A stretch of DNA of 64,000 nt from JAOUFP01 sp947085825 (GCA_947085825.1 CAMTXX010000039.1:1-64000), one strand, 5' to 3'; counted from the first letter of the stretch, positions 1-10,639 are shown. Program-made: numbers and translations. Notes: generated by a model from the sequence alone, not told the origin.

Positions 1-1
1 A

Positions 2-2194
2 ATCAGCCATGCCTTCAGAACAGCGGATGAATGTATAGAAGATGCTTTTAAAGATATCAGGACAAGGACATCGCTCCTTGAGACAAGATATATAGCAGGA
101 GATGCTGAATTATACAATACATTCAGGGCAGACGTATATCCCGCTATCGCGTATAAAAAAAAGAAGGCTTTTATCCGGGATAAATTGAAGGAAATGGAGA
201 AAAGACATCTGGAGTCAGGTGATTCAGTATTTCTTCTTGAGCCTCACATTAAAGAAGGGGAAGGAAGTCTCAGAGATATTCATACCGTGTACTGGCTGTT
301 AAGGGTCGCCTTTAAGCTCGAAAAGATTTCTGATCTTTCCTCTTTTATGAGCGAATATGAATATAAAAGATTATTGAAAGCCTATGATTTTATGCTCCAG
401 CTCAGATATTGTCTGCATATCGACAGCAAAAGAAGAAATGACATCCTTTCTTTTGAATATCAGAAAAACGTTGCCGGTTGTCTCGGTTTTACGGATTCGA
501 AGAAATTCAGCGGTCCTGAGAGGATGATGCGTTATTATTACCTCAAAAGCAAGGTTATAAAGGATATAACGAGACAGATAATTGTATTGTGCAGCAGTCA
601 GTATATGTCTGTCTTCAAAAATCTGAGCATCAGAAAGATCACAAATGAGTTTTCCGTGTCTGCCGGGAAATTGATAGCGACAAAGCAGGATCTTCTTGAG
701 ACGAATACTGATAAGATAATGGAAGGTTATTATCTCTATGCCAGAACGGGTAAAAAGTTCAGCAATACTTTACAGGAAAACATAAAAACCCATCTTTTAA
801 GGATAAATAAAAGAACGAGAAGTTCTTCTGTTTCGATTTATTATTTCCTGGAGATATTTAAAAGCGCACGCGTCTATGACACCCTGCGTGAGATGCATGA
901 AGCCGGTGTGCTTGGAAGGTTTCTTCCTGAATTCGGGGCATTAAGATGCCTTGTCGTTCACGAACCTTATCATATGTATACGGTTGATGAACATACTCTC
1001 CTTGCGATAAAAAACCTGGAAAACCTGAAAACTACGAAATATAAGCACCTTGAGGAATTGAGAGAGATTATAAACAGCATGGAAAACCTTGATCTGCTTT
1101 TCATGGCCCTTCTGTTTCATGATATTGGAAAGGCTGCAGGGAAACATCACGAGGAAGAAGGGTATAGAAGACTGAAGAATATTATGGACCGCTTCAATCT
1201 TGAAGGCAGAAAAAGGGTGACGATTGAATTTCTGGTCAAGAACCATATCCTCATGTCAAAGCTTGCACTGACCAGGGAAACGAGCGATATGGATGTTATC
1301 GCAAGGTTTGCAGATACCGTAGGGGACATGGAAAGCCTGAAGGCGCTGTATCTTATAACCTATGCGGATATGTCTGCTGTGAACCCGCGATTTTGGACAT
1401 CATGGAAGTCACACCTTCTTCATGAGTTATATCTGTCAGCTAAGGAATACCTGTCAGGCGTCAAGAAGGACAGGGCGGAGTATATCAGGGATCTTCAGGC
1501 TTATTCCCCTGAAATCAAGGCGGAGGAACTTCTTCAGTTTATCGGGGAAATGCCTGAGCGATATTTGCTTTCAACGAGCAAGTCGAAAGTGCTGGCAGAT
1601 TATGAGTTAAAAAAGAAGGCAATGTGGGACTTTTTTTCGATGCGTATAGACAGCAGAACCGATGGGGTCACCGAATTAGTCATCTGCACAAAAGACTCCC
1701 CGGGTCTTTTTTCAAAAATCGTCGGATTTTTTTCGTCAAAGAGGCTGAATATATTCAGTGGAAGCATATTTACCGGAAAGACCGGTATCGTCATAGACAA
1801 GATTTCAATTTCAAACTGGAAGGACATATGGTGGGGCGGGCTCGAAAAAGACCTTGAGGAAGGCCTGCGAGGCGTTATTGTTGATGAAAAACCTGTTCAG
1901 CTTGTTCAACGCAGAGGTGAGACAGACAGTCTTTTTGATCTGTTCATAGAACTTGATAACGAGACGTCGCCTGTATTCAGTATTATTGAAATATTTATGC
2001 AGGACAGACTTGGATTATTATATGATATATCAATGGTCATGTATGAGAGGGGAATAGATATTGTTTCGGCCCGGATTCATACTGAATCAGGACTTGCACA
2101 GGATATATTTTATGTGCAGGCCAATAATAATAAAATTACCGGCAATATGGTGCATGAACTTCTGTCTGAATTATGGACTCTGCTAAAAAAATAA
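2..2194 (+). CDS. glnD: Bifunctional uridylyltransferase/uridylyl-removing enzyme GlnD, 5'-truncated by the window edge
   Basis: GlnD uridylylates and deuridylylates the PII nitrogen regulator in response to glutamine. The frame is open from base 2 with no start, so the N-terminal nucleotidyltransferase motif lies off-window; 730 residues are visible. The first ATG at 185 is internal: the codons before it already encode the conserved TRTSLLETRYIAGD stretch of the family. An HD domain follows with the metal motif HDIGK near 1118-1132, then two C-terminal ACT domains (about 1670-1810 and 1975-2120) that sense glutamine. The stop overlaps the next gene by 22 bp if tamB starts at 2173, suggesting co-transcription. 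Identification is firm; only the completeness of the N-terminus cannot be judged. Confidence 0.93.
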   Translation: MSHAFRTADECIEDAFKDIRTRTSLLETRYIAGDAELYNTFRADVYPAIAYKKKKAFIRDKLKEMEKRHLESGDSVFLLEPHIKEGEGSLRDIHTVYWLLRVAFKLEKISDLSSFMSEYEYKRLLKAYDFMLQLRYCLHIDSKRRNDILSFEYQKNVAGCLGFTDSKKFSGPERMMRYYYLKSKVIKDITRQIIVLCSSQYMSVFKNLSIRKITNEFSVSAGKLIATKQDLLETNTDKIMEGYYLYARTGKKFSNTLQENIKTHLLRINKRTRSSSVSIYYFLEIFKSARVYDTLREMHEAGVLGRFLPEFGALRCLVVHEPYHMYTVDEHTLLAIKNLENLKTTKYKHLEELREIINSMENLDLLFMALLFHDIGKAAGKHHEEEGYRRLKNIMDRFNLEGRKRVTIEFLVKNHILMSKLALTRETSDMDVIARFADTVGDMESLKALYLITYADMSAVNPRFWTSWKSHLLHELYLSAKEYLSGVKKDRAEYIRDLQAYSPEIKAEELLQFIGEMPERYLLSTSKSKVLADYELKKKAMWDFFSMRIDSRTDGVTELVICTKDSPGLFSKIVGFFSSKRLNIFSGSIFTGKTGIVIDKISISNWKDIWWGGLEKDLEEGLRGVIVDEKPVQLVQRRGETDSLFDLFIELDNETSPVFSIIEIFMQDRLGLLYDISMVMYERGIDIVSARIHTESGLAQDIFYVQANNNKITGNMVHELLSELWTLLKK

Positions 2195-5100
2195 GAAAAA
2201 TGTCCTGCCTGATTGTCTTTGTGCTGATAATCGGGATTGCCGCGATAATTCTTAGAGGCCCTCATGTATCCAATGCGCTGAAGAGGATGATCCTGCCTGA
2301 ACTTGAAATGGCCACAGGGCATAAAGTAATTGCGCAGAAGATTTATATTAATATTTATCCTTTTTTTGTCGAAGCAAAGGAATTGAAGATGTTTGACGAC
2401 AAAGGTGGCAGGATACTTTTGGCAGGCAGGGTCAAGGCCTATCTCTATATTGCCGGAATCCTTGATAAAAATATCAGAATCCGCAGGCTTGTTATAAGGG
2501 ACCCTGAACTGACCTTTGACAGGCCGCAGGCCGCAGAGATAATAGGGAATATAAAAACATATCTGTCGCAAAAGAAAGAGGAAAAGATCAAGGTTCAGGT
2601 CATGTCCGTGGAAGTGCAAAAGGGGAAAGCAGAGTATGCTGATACAGAAATAAAAACCAGGATTGCACTACATGACTTCGACGGTGAAATATTGCTCGGT
2701 AAGGCCCAAAAGATCAAAGCCAACGCCAAAAAAATAACAGTGAAGAAGGAGGGGTGGCCTGAAATCTCGGCGGAAGCCTCATCTGTCCTGCAGTTGAAGG
2801 ATGGGAAACTCCTGATAAATAAGCTGCAAATAAATTCTTTTGGTTCACAGTTGACCGCCTCAGGAGAATATGAGGACGATAAGCTTGAGGCAAAGACCAG
2901 CCTTAAGCTTTTTGTCAAAACAGTAAAGGAAATGTTTAATTTAAGCAGACCCGGAGACGGCCAACTTGATGCCAAAGGAGATATAACTTATAGAGATAAA
3001 AAGGTCTCTGTTGACCTGAAGGTTTCGGGCAAGTTTTATCTCCAGACACTGATGGAACTGCTTGAGGTAAAAGAAAAAATACAAGGTCTTGTTGATGTAA
3101 AGGGAGAACTCAAGGGGCAGTTGAACAACATAAAAGGGTCCGGAACTGCAATTTTGCAGAAGGGTAATATTTATGACGTTGAGATAGATTATCTTAAATC
3201 AACTGTGTCCTATGCAGACGGCGTCATGAAGTTTACAGATGCTCAGGGTAAATTATATAACGGTCAGGCGAAGGCCTCGGCTTCGATACTGCTTCCTGTT
3301 GTTGATTCTTTTATGCTTGATATTGATTTTTCCAATGTGGATAGTTCTCCCTTATTTCAATTGATTGGATGGGACCCTGGCATACAACCCGGAAAGGTAA
3401 CAGGCACACTTTATAGCTCAGGTCATGAGTTTAATCCAACAGGCAGCTTTCAATATCAGAGTATAAGACAAGGCGACGATGTGCTCGGGAGGATAAAGCA
3501 TATTGACGGGGCCTATAGCGTGAATGGCCAGATGCTCGCCTTGACCGATATTAAGCTTGGCACCGGAAAGTCCGAGGTCTCTGCAAGGGGTCTTGTGGAC
3601 CTTGAAAAAAAGACCTTGAATATAGACTGCGCCTTAAAATCAGGAGATGTAACTGATATCGCCTCGCCATATTATGATAAGCTGCTGGGGAAGGGGAAAT
3701 TTGACGGTAAGGTGACCGGCATATTCGATGATCCGGTCATAAGCGGAAGGGTGAAAATAGAGGACGCTGTTATTGAAGGTTATCCGGCAGGGACGCTGAG
3801 CGCTGACTTGCTCTATAGAAAAGACCTTCTCCGTATCAATGAAATGGCGCTTAATCGCGGCGACGAGTTGCATAGAATATCAGGAGAGATATATTTTAAA
3901 AATGCAAAGACGTTATTTGATTTGGCCGGCGCTGAATTTAAATTGCGTGCTGCGCTGAAAAACGCAGAAACAGAAAGATTTGTAAGGATATTTTATCCTG
4001 ATTTTAAAGCTGCGGGAAGATTTTCTTCTGATTTTACCATCAGAGGCGCTGCGGAAAGACCTGATATCAAGGGCCCGGTAACATTTATTAAGGCCTCTTT
4101 CTATGATGTGCCTTTTGATTCAGCTTCTTTTGACCTGGTTTATAATGATAAAAGGCTTCTGCTTTCCAACGTGCAGGTCAGGAAGGGAAGGTTCAGTTTG
4201 CAGGGAGGACTCACCTTGTATCCGGATGCCACATTTTCCTATAAAGCCTATTCTGACAATGTCATGATCAGTGATCTGGTCGAAAGACCGCTCCAGGGAG
4301 AGGTCATTTTTAGTATCAAATCAGAAGGCAGCGGGACCTTTGACAACCCGACGATTCTGATCGATGCAAAAATGAAGGAAGGAATACTGAGAGGCAAGCA
4401 TATAGGCAGCGGTGTTATGACCGCATCAATAAAAAATAAGAATATCTCTTTAAAAGCCAAAATGATAAATGAGAAGATATCCATTGATGCTAAAGGACGC
4501 CTTGAAGGTGACCTGCCGTGGGATGCAAAGGTGGATATTCAGACCGGGAGATATGATTTTCTTATCACTTCTTTTTTGAAAGATGTTCCTGAGGACCTGA
4601 TTTTGAACCTGAATGGCTCTGTAACAATGCGCGGCACCAGAAAGCATATCTCAGCATCATCAAAGATAAGACACATGGTGCTTTCAATGTATGGTTACAG
4701 TTTTTCCAATGAAGACGAGATGACACTGGAACTAAATAACAGAAAACTTTCGTTGAATACGTTTTCGCTGCGCAGCGGAAATACCTTGCTGCGTGCAGGA
4801 GGCGACATGGTCATTGGGAAGGGTTATAACCTTTCCTTTGAAGGAAGTTCCGCACTTTCACCGTTTAAAAGTCTTTCCAGTAAGCTGGGACTATTGAAGG
4901 GGAATGCGGAGTTTGTTGTGGAAGTAACAGGTGACTGGGAAACTCCCAGAATTTATGGAGGTATAACTCTTGAGGATGGCGCGATCGGATTGAAGGACTA
5001 TCCGCACAGGATCAGTGCGCTCAATGGCTATCTTTATATAGACAATGACAGGGTTGTTCTCCAAAGACTTTCCGGGAAAACCGGAGGTGGAGATATTGAT

Positions 5101-6099
5101 ATTTCCGGAATACTGTATCTGAAGAAATTTTCCTTTAAGAGGTTCTATGTTGAGGCGAAATTGACTAATATAACAACTTCTCTTTCAAAAGATTTCAACG
5201 TGAAATTCAGCGGGGACATCCTTTATAAAGGCACCCCGGCGTCTCAGATTATTTCCGGGGATATAACGATAAATAATGCCCGATACAGGGAAAGGGTCGA
5301 ATGGAAAAGCTGGCTTTTAAAGGCAAGGACAACTGAAAAAATCAAGTCTGAAATATCGAATCTTGAAAAGGCAGAGCTTAACATCAAAATTACAGGTAAG
5401 GACAATATATTTATTGACAATAACGTTGCCAGAGTTACGGTCAGTGCGGACATGATTTTAAGGGGGAAGCTCTACCGTCCGGTTCTCTTTGGCAGGCTCG
5501 AGTCTAAAGAAGGCGCTGTGTATTTCAGGAACAATCAGTTCAGAATCCTTCACGCCAGCGCCGACTTTGCTGATCCGAACAGGATAAATCCTTTTATTGC
5601 TATCTCTTCGGAGACGACGGTAAAGAGTTATAAGATAAAAATGAACCTTGAAGGACAACTGGACCATTTCAATATGTCGCTGTCTTCCGACCCGCCGCTG
5701 AAAGAAATGGATATTTTTGCCCTCCTGACGGTAGGACAGATTGGCGGTGAACTCAAGGGTATCGAAGGCGGCATAGGGGCCGGCGAGGCAACATCATTTG
5801 TCACCGGGAAATTACAGGACGTCGTTGAAGAAAGGCTCAGGACGATAACCGGTCTCGACCGATTCCAGATTGACCCTTATGTTTCAAAATCTACCGGCAC
5901 GGTTGAGCCGAGAGTGACTGTTTCGAAGAGGCTTTTAGGAGACAAAATATTTGTTACGTATACCTCATCAGTAGGTTCTGTCGAAGAACAGATTATAAAG
6001 CTCGAATATTTTGCAGGGAAGAATATTTCTCTTATCGGCGTGAGAGATGAAAGGGGAATACTCGGTGGAGATGTCCGTTTCAGGTTTGAATTTAAATGA
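2173..6099 (+). CDS. tamB: Translocation and assembly module TamB-like (AsmA/TamB superfamily) inner-membrane protein
   Basis: A 1308-residue protein with one N-terminal membrane anchor (about residues 10-30) followed by very long beta-rich repetitive sequence and a C-terminal DUF490/TamB domain (about residues 950-1308). TamB-type proteins span the periplasm as a hydrophobic groove and act in outer-membrane protein or lipid transport together with an Omp85 barrel. Here the partner follows immediately: the bamA ATG overlaps this stop as ATGA. A second possible start at 2200 lies just past the glnD stop and leaves the anchor intact; neither start has a clear ribosome site. Length and architecture fit TamB rather than the smaller AsmA. 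Family assignment is good; the substrate cannot be read from sequence. Confidence 0.88.
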   Translation: MDSAKKIRKMSCLIVFVLIIGIAAIILRGPHVSNALKRMILPELEMATGHKVIAQKIYINIYPFFVEAKELKMFDDKGGRILLAGRVKAYLYIAGILDKNIRIRRLVIRDPELTFDRPQAAEIIGNIKTYLSQKKEEKIKVQVMSVEVQKGKAEYADTEIKTRIALHDFDGEILLGKAQKIKANAKKITVKKEGWPEISAEASSVLQLKDGKLLINKLQINSFGSQLTASGEYEDDKLEAKTSLKLFVKTVKEMFNLSRPGDGQLDAKGDITYRDKKVSVDLKVSGKFYLQTLMELLEVKEKIQGLVDVKGELKGQLNNIKGSGTAILQKGNIYDVEIDYLKSTVSYADGVMKFTDAQGKLYNGQAKASASILLPVVDSFMLDIDFSNVDSSPLFQLIGWDPGIQPGKVTGTLYSSGHEFNPTGSFQYQSIRQGDDVLGRIKHIDGAYSVNGQMLALTDIKLGTGKSEVSARGLVDLEKKTLNIDCALKSGDVTDIASPYYDKLLGKGKFDGKVTGIFDDPVISGRVKIEDAVIEGYPAGTLSADLLYRKDLLRINEMALNRGDELHRISGEIYFKNAKTLFDLAGAEFKLRAALKNAETERFVRIFYPDFKAAGRFSSDFTIRGAAERPDIKGPVTFIKASFYDVPFDSASFDLVYNDKRLLLSNVQVRKGRFSLQGGLTLYPDATFSYKAYSDNVMISDLVERPLQGEVIFSIKSEGSGTFDNPTILIDAKMKEGILRGKHIGSGVMTASIKNKNISLKAKMINEKISIDAKGRLEGDLPWDAKVDIQTGRYDFLITSFLKDVPEDLILNLNGSVTMRGTRKHISASSKIRHMVLSMYGYSFSNEDEMTLELNNRKLSLNTFSLRSGNTLLRAGGDMVIGKGYNLSFEGSSALSPFKSLSSKLGLLKGNAEFVVEVTGDWETPRIYGGITLEDGAIGLKDYPHRISALNGYLYIDNDRVVLQRLSGKTGGGDIDISGILYLKKFSFKRFYVEAKLTNITTSLSKDFNVKFSGDILYKGTPASQIISGDITINNARYRERVEWKSWLLKARTTEKIKSEISNLEKAELNIKITGKDNIFIDNNVARVTVSADMILRGKLYRPVLFGRLESKEGAVYFRNNQFRILHASADFADPNRINPFIAISSETTVKSYKIKMNLEGQLDHFNMSLSSDPPLKEMDIFALLTVGQIGGELKGIEGGIGAGEATSFVTGKLQDVVEERLRTITGLDRFQIDPYVSKSTGTVEPRVTVSKRLLGDKIFVTYTSSVGSVEEQIIKLEYFAGKNISLIGVRDERGILGGDVRFRFEFK

Positions 6100-8819
6100 T
6101 AAACAGCTATAGAGAAGATTATAAACAGAAGACAACGCCCGGACATAAAAAGACGGCGCTGCTTGTATTCTTTATGTTTTTTTCCTTGTTCATGCCGGCG
6201 CGTTCCTCCGGTGAAGCTGTAATTGCCGGCAACATTGAAATACACGGATTGTATTCGATTGGCAGAGATGAATTGCTTGACTTGCTGGGATTGAGCCCTG
6301 GTGTCGCGGTTGATCAAGATCGGATAAGAATTGGGATAAAACGGGCTTTTTTAAAAGGGATATTTGAAGATATCTCAGTTGAGGTTTCCGAAGGCGCTAC
6401 TCATGATATTATGGTGCATGTCAGAGAAAAGGACTTTATAAGCAAAATTTACATTAAAGGTGATTACCAGGTCTCCAAAAAGAAAATCGAAGAGCTTTTT
6501 CTTTTCAAAAGAGACCAGGTTATGCGTTATGACCTGCTTCAGCAGGCAGAAGATGAGTTGAAGGAAACCCTTTTATTTTATGGATTCTCTGATGCAAGAA
6601 TTGATATGAAAGTTGATAAAGATAAGGAACCATACAGGGTAAATATTCATCTTACAATAGATGCCGGCCCACCGCTTGTTATAAGAACTATACAGATTAC
6701 AGGGACCGACCTTGAGGTAAAAGACATGCTTAAAATATCTCCCGGAGATGTTTATGACAGGCACAGACTGAATAATCTAATAAAACGCGCAGAAGAGCGC
6801 CTTAAAAAACAAGGGTATTTTCAACCGTCTGTCGGGCCATATTATTACCGTGATGGCGATCTTGAAATTACTGTAAAACCCGGCAGGAAATTGTTTGTTG
6901 ACATGGAAGGGAACCGTGTAATTTCTACAAAAAACCTCATGAAGCAGGCGCCTTTTTTCGAAATAGCGATATTTAATGATGAAGTGATTTCCGAGGCGGT
7001 AGACAGGATGCTTTTTCTCTATCACGAAAAGGGATATGCAGCTGCACAGATAGCTCCGGTGACAAGCTCTGATGAAAATACAATCCATATTACGTTTTTT
7101 ATTTTTGAAGGGGAACGCTTCAGGGTAAAGAGCGTAAAATTTCCTGGCGCTGAATTGCCTCATGAAAAATTGGAGGCGGTAATGAATCTCAGAAAAGGCG
7201 GAGTGTACAATCCTGATGTGCTGGAAAAAGACAGGGAATCGCTAAAAGAAATTTACGGCGCACTTGGATACCTTGAGGCAGATGTGAAAGAGTTTGAGAC
7301 GAAGACAGATGAAAAAGAAAATACAGTGGAAATAACCGTAAATATTCATGAGGGTGAAAAAACGGTGATAAGCGATATTGAAATCAGCGGTGTAGATACT
7401 GATATGCAGGAAAAACTTCTGCCTGTTATAGGCATTAAACGTGGAGATCCTTATAACGAAATTGATATTTCAGACGCCAGATTCAGGGTGCTTGACTATT
7501 ACAGTAATTACGGATATGCCAACATGAACGTGGATGTAATGAGAAATATTGAGGGACACAAGGCTTCCGTGATATTCAGTGTTACAGAAGGAACTAAGAA
7601 GTTTTTCGGAAAAACAATAATTACCGGTAATAAACAAACGAGGCATGAAGTTATAAAACGTGAATTGACCCACAAAGAAAACGAGCCTTATAGCTTCAGG
7701 ACCCTTACGAATGACAGGCGGCGATTATATAAATTGGGATTATTTACTGAAATTAATATGGAACCCCTTAACAGAGGTGAAGACAAAAAAGACATTTTGA
7801 TTAAGTTAAGAGAGGGAAATGCAGGCGCAGTTGAATTTGGCTTTGGATATGCGGAATATGAAAAATTCAGGAGTTTTTTTGAAGCAAGTTACCGGAATCT
7901 CTACGGTATGAACAGGCAGGGATCATTAAGGACTGAAATAAGCTTTCTTGCGAGAAGGCTTGTCCTGCAATATCACGATCCGTGGTTTATGCGACACCCC
8001 TTGCCGTTCAGGGCCTTCTTTTTGAGCGAACAGAAAGAAGAGATCAACATCGCTGATAATAAGACAAGATACAAACTCGAAAAGTATACTGTCTCAGCAG
8101 GTGTTGAAAAGAAAATATCAGATGCGGTAAAGGCTGATATCTATTATGAGTTTTCACTTGGGAAGACCTCTGATGTCCAGCCTGATGTTATATTGAGCAG
8201 GGAAGATATCGGGGCTCTTGTTATCAGCAGTATAAAGCCCGCGATTATATACGATACAAGGGACAACCCTTTTGAGCCGGCCAGGGGAATGCTTGCCGGT
8301 ATTTCTCTGAAACTTGCTTCACCGGTTTTGCTGTCTGAATCAAATTTTACTAAATTTACCCTGCATAGCAGTATGTATCGGAAGGTACACAGGAGAGTTA
8401 TTCTTGCGGTTTCTGTAAAGGGAGGCTCGGCGTTTGGCTTTGGAAAAACCGATGAACTGCCGATATCTGAAAGGTTTTTCCTCGGCGGCAGATCTACTGT
8501 GAGGGGATATGAACAGGACACCTTAGGGCCAAAAGGGGTTGCCGGCAACCCAACCGGTGGAAACGCCTTTCTTATGGGGAATATTGAACTGAGAACGTCA
8601 ATCGGCAGGGGGTTTTCACTGGTGCCTTTTTTTGATCTCGGCAACGTATGGATAAAGGCAAAAAACATCAATCCTGGAGATCTTAAATATACGGCAGGTA
8701 TCGGTCTGCGATACAATACGCCTGTAGGTCCTCTTCGGATAGATTACGGAGTCAAGCTTCAGCCTGAACCCGGCGAGAGCAACAGTGCATTACATTTCAG
8801 TATTGGACACGCTTTTTAA
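6096..8819 (+). CDS. bamA: Outer-membrane assembly factor BamA (Omp85) with about seven POTRA repeats
   Basis: A signal peptide (about residues 17-39) precedes a series of POTRA-like repeats, then a C-terminal barrel (about 575-907). By eye there are seven repeats, near 41-114, 115-194, 195-265, 266-340, 341-422, 423-501 and 502-574; E. coli BamA has five. The barrel carries the lid-loop signature VRGYEQ and ends in phenylalanine, the usual outer-membrane insertion signal. BamA inserts beta-barrel proteins into the outer membrane. It overlaps tamB by four bases and abuts a SurA-like chaperone gene with no gap. A TamA is less likely: TamA has three POTRAs and is mainly proteobacterial. One Omp85 may therefore serve both BAM and TamB. 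Confidence 0.92.
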   Translation: MINSYREDYKQKTTPGHKKTALLVFFMFFSLFMPARSSGEAVIAGNIEIHGLYSIGRDELLDLLGLSPGVAVDQDRIRIGIKRAFLKGIFEDISVEVSEGATHDIMVHVREKDFISKIYIKGDYQVSKKKIEELFLFKRDQVMRYDLLQQAEDELKETLLFYGFSDARIDMKVDKDKEPYRVNIHLTIDAGPPLVIRTIQITGTDLEVKDMLKISPGDVYDRHRLNNLIKRAEERLKKQGYFQPSVGPYYYRDGDLEITVKPGRKLFVDMEGNRVISTKNLMKQAPFFEIAIFNDEVISEAVDRMLFLYHEKGYAAAQIAPVTSSDENTIHITFFIFEGERFRVKSVKFPGAELPHEKLEAVMNLRKGGVYNPDVLEKDRESLKEIYGALGYLEADVKEFETKTDEKENTVEITVNIHEGEKTVISDIEISGVDTDMQEKLLPVIGIKRGDPYNEIDISDARFRVLDYYSNYGYANMNVDVMRNIEGHKASVIFSVTEGTKKFFGKTIITGNKQTRHEVIKRELTHKENEPYSFRTLTNDRRRLYKLGLFTEINMEPLNRGEDKKDILIKLREGNAGAVEFGFGYAEYEKFRSFFEASYRNLYGMNRQGSLRTEISFLARRLVLQYHDPWFMRHPLPFRAFFLSEQKEEINIADNKTRYKLEKYTVSAGVEKKISDAVKADIYYEFSLGKTSDVQPDVILSREDIGALVISSIKPAIIYDTRDNPFEPARGMLAGISLKLASPVLLSESNFTKFTLHSSMYRKVHRRVILAVSVKGGSAFGFGKTDELPISERFFLGGRSTVRGYEQDTLGPKGVAGNPTGGNAFLMGNIELRTSIGRGFSLVPFFDLGNVWIKAKNINPGDLKYTAGIGLRYNTPVGPLRIDYGVKLQPEPGESNSALHFSIGHAF

Positions 8820-9374
8820 ATGAAAAAAAGAAGATTTCAGGAGCATATAATCCAACCTAATGGTATTTTTATATTTTTTGCAGGTCTTTTTTTAAGCTTT
8901 GTTGTTCTGATTGTTTCAGTCTGTAAGGCGGAAACAATCAGTGACCGGGTAGCAGCTTTTGTGGATGATGAAGCTATAACAAACAGTGAGTTACAGGAGC
9001 AATACGGGAAAACGCTGCAAATAATCCCTGATATCACGGTAGAGGAGGTTTTGGATACCATGATCAACAGGGTGTTGATATTGAGGGAAGCTAAAAAATA
9101 CCGGCTTGAGGAGCCTTCAGATGAAGAAGTGATCAAGGAATATATTGATCTTAAGATCAGGGTTTTTATCCGTCTGCCTGAAACAGAAATCGAAAAATAT
9201 TATCAGGAAAACAGCGGCATGTTTTCAGGAAAAGGATACGATGATGTTCGCGACGATATAGAGCAGTATCTTACAGAAAAAGAGCTTAATGCACGACTTA
9301 AAGAAACACTTCGTGAGTTCAGGAAAACAGCTTACATAAAGATATTGAGCAATACGGAACAATTCAAAAGATGA
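8820..9374 (+). CDS. SurA-like periplasmic chaperone lacking a PPIase domain
   Basis: A 184-residue protein with a signal peptide or N-terminal membrane segment (about residues 17-38) and a SurA N-terminal-type domain. It shows the typical beginning DRVAAFVDDEAITNSEL and the helical segment that follows. The parvulin PPIase modules of SurA (over 400 residues in E. coli) are absent, leaving only chaperone-type helices and a C-terminal helix. The start codon directly follows the bamA stop, so it is co-translated with the outer-membrane assembly genes. It probably holds unfolded outer-membrane proteins for BamA. That role is inferred from domain and context. Confidence 0.75.
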   Translation: MKKRRFQEHIIQPNGIFIFFAGLFLSFVVLIVSVCKAETISDRVAAFVDDEAITNSELQEQYGKTLQIIPDITVEEVLDTMINRVLILREAKKYRLEEPSDEEVIKEYIDLKIRVFIRLPETEIEKYYQENSGMFSGKGYDDVRDDIEQYLTEKELNARLKETLREFRKTAYIKILSNTEQFKR

Positions 9375-9394
9375 AAAGCCGGCCATACTGATAT

Positions 9395-10639
9395 ATGAAA
9401 ATTCAGAAGCCCGGAGAAATAATAAGCTGGTGTCTTTTTGATTTTGCAAATTCGAGTTATTCCGCAATTATTTCTGCTGTAGTCTTTCCTGTGTATTTTG
9501 TATCTGTTATAGCGGGAGAAACAGCAGGACAGGGTGACTTATGGTGGGGAAGGGCCATATCATTCAGCATGGCTTTTGTGGCGATCACCTCTCCTTTTAT
9601 GGGAGGTATCGCTGATTATAGCGGAAAGAGAAAAAGACTGCTATTCTTTTATACTCTTTTGTGTGTATCGGCTGTCTCGTCTTTTTCTCTCTTGCAGCAG
9701 GGGATGATTTTAGAAGGCTTTATCCTTATAGTGCTTGCAAATATCGGAATGGAGGGCGGTCTTATTTTTTATAATTCTTTTCTTCCTCAAATAACCGAAA
9801 AAGAATATCAGGGGAGGGTGTCTGCCTGGGGATATGCCGTAGGTTATGCAGGGTCAATATTGTCTCTCTTGTTAGCGCTTCCTCTTGTAAAAAGCGGACG
9901 TTATAGTGAAGCATGGTTTATGGTTTCTCTTTTCTTTCTGGTTTTCTCCCTCCCGGCGTTTTTTTCCCTGCCGAGTGACAGAAAAAACGGCTTATCTGTT
10001 TTCGGGGCTGCGGTGAAAGGCGGCCGGTATGCGTTAAACACAATGAAGGAAATGCTGAAAAAACGGCCGCTAAGAAGATTCATGCTTGCATATTTCATTT
10101 ATCAGGACGGGGTGAGCACGGTAATTGTTTTTTCGAGTATTTTCGCTTCTGTCACGTTGAAGTTTGATGCTCGTGAATTAATCCTGCTTTATATCATAGT
10201 GCAGATGACGGCTTTAGCCGGAGCTTTTCTTATGGCAAAACCCATTGATGCCTGGGGGCCAAAAAAGGTACTTATCCTGTCCCTGTTTGTCTGGTCTTTT
10301 GTTTCGATAACAGCTTTTTTTGTTGTATTAAAAATACATTTTTGGATTTTGGCAAGTGTAGCCGGACTCGGACTTGGGACGGTACAGGCATCCAGCCGGG
10401 CATTTTTCACCCAATTTATCCCTCCCGGACATGAGAACGAATACTTTGGGATGTATTCTCTGGCAGGGAAGTCATCCGCTATCATCGGACCTCTGCTTTT
10501 CGGCGCGGTTTCTTCAGTTTTTGGCAGTCAGCGTCCGGCCATACTTGCGGTAACAGTCTTTTTTGCCGGCGGGTTGCTTATTATCAGGCATGTACATGGC
10601 GGCGGTCCGAACATAAAACAACTTGATGGCATCTCATGA
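9395..10639 (+). CDS. MFS transporter, UMF1/Atg22-like family
   Basis: A 414-residue polytopic protein with about 12 hydrophobic segments. The N-terminal signature WCLFDFANSSYSAI is typical of the UMF1/Atg22-like branch of the major facilitator superfamily, whose vacuolar members export amino acids. A charged MFS-type loop GGIADYSGKRKR follows the second helix. The substrate is unknown. It starts 20 bp after the SurA-like gene and overlaps the next small membrane protein as ATGA, so it sits at the end of the envelope operon without an obvious functional link to it. Confidence 0.82.
   Translation: MKIQKPGEIISWCLFDFANSSYSAIISAVVFPVYFVSVIAGETAGQGDLWWGRAISFSMAFVAITSPFMGGIADYSGKRKRLLFFYTLLCVSAVSSFSLLQQGMILEGFILIVLANIGMEGGLIFYNSFLPQITEKEYQGRVSAWGYAVGYAGSILSLLLALPLVKSGRYSEAWFMVSLFFLVFSLPAFFSLPSDRKNGLSVFGAAVKGGRYALNTMKEMLKKRPLRRFMLAYFIYQDGVSTVIVFSSIFASVTLKFDARELILLYIIVQMTALAGAFLMAKPIDAWGPKKVLILSLFVWSFVSITAFFVVLKIHFWILASVAGLGLGTVQASSRAFFTQFIPPGHENEYFGMYSLAGKSSAIIGPLLFGAVSSVFGSQRPAILAVTVFFAGGLLIIRHVHGGGPNIKQLDGIS

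Noticed and set aside
2110..2619. A 169-codon minus-strand frame over the glnD/tamB junction
   Set aside because: It is an antisense shadow of two confidently identified genes.
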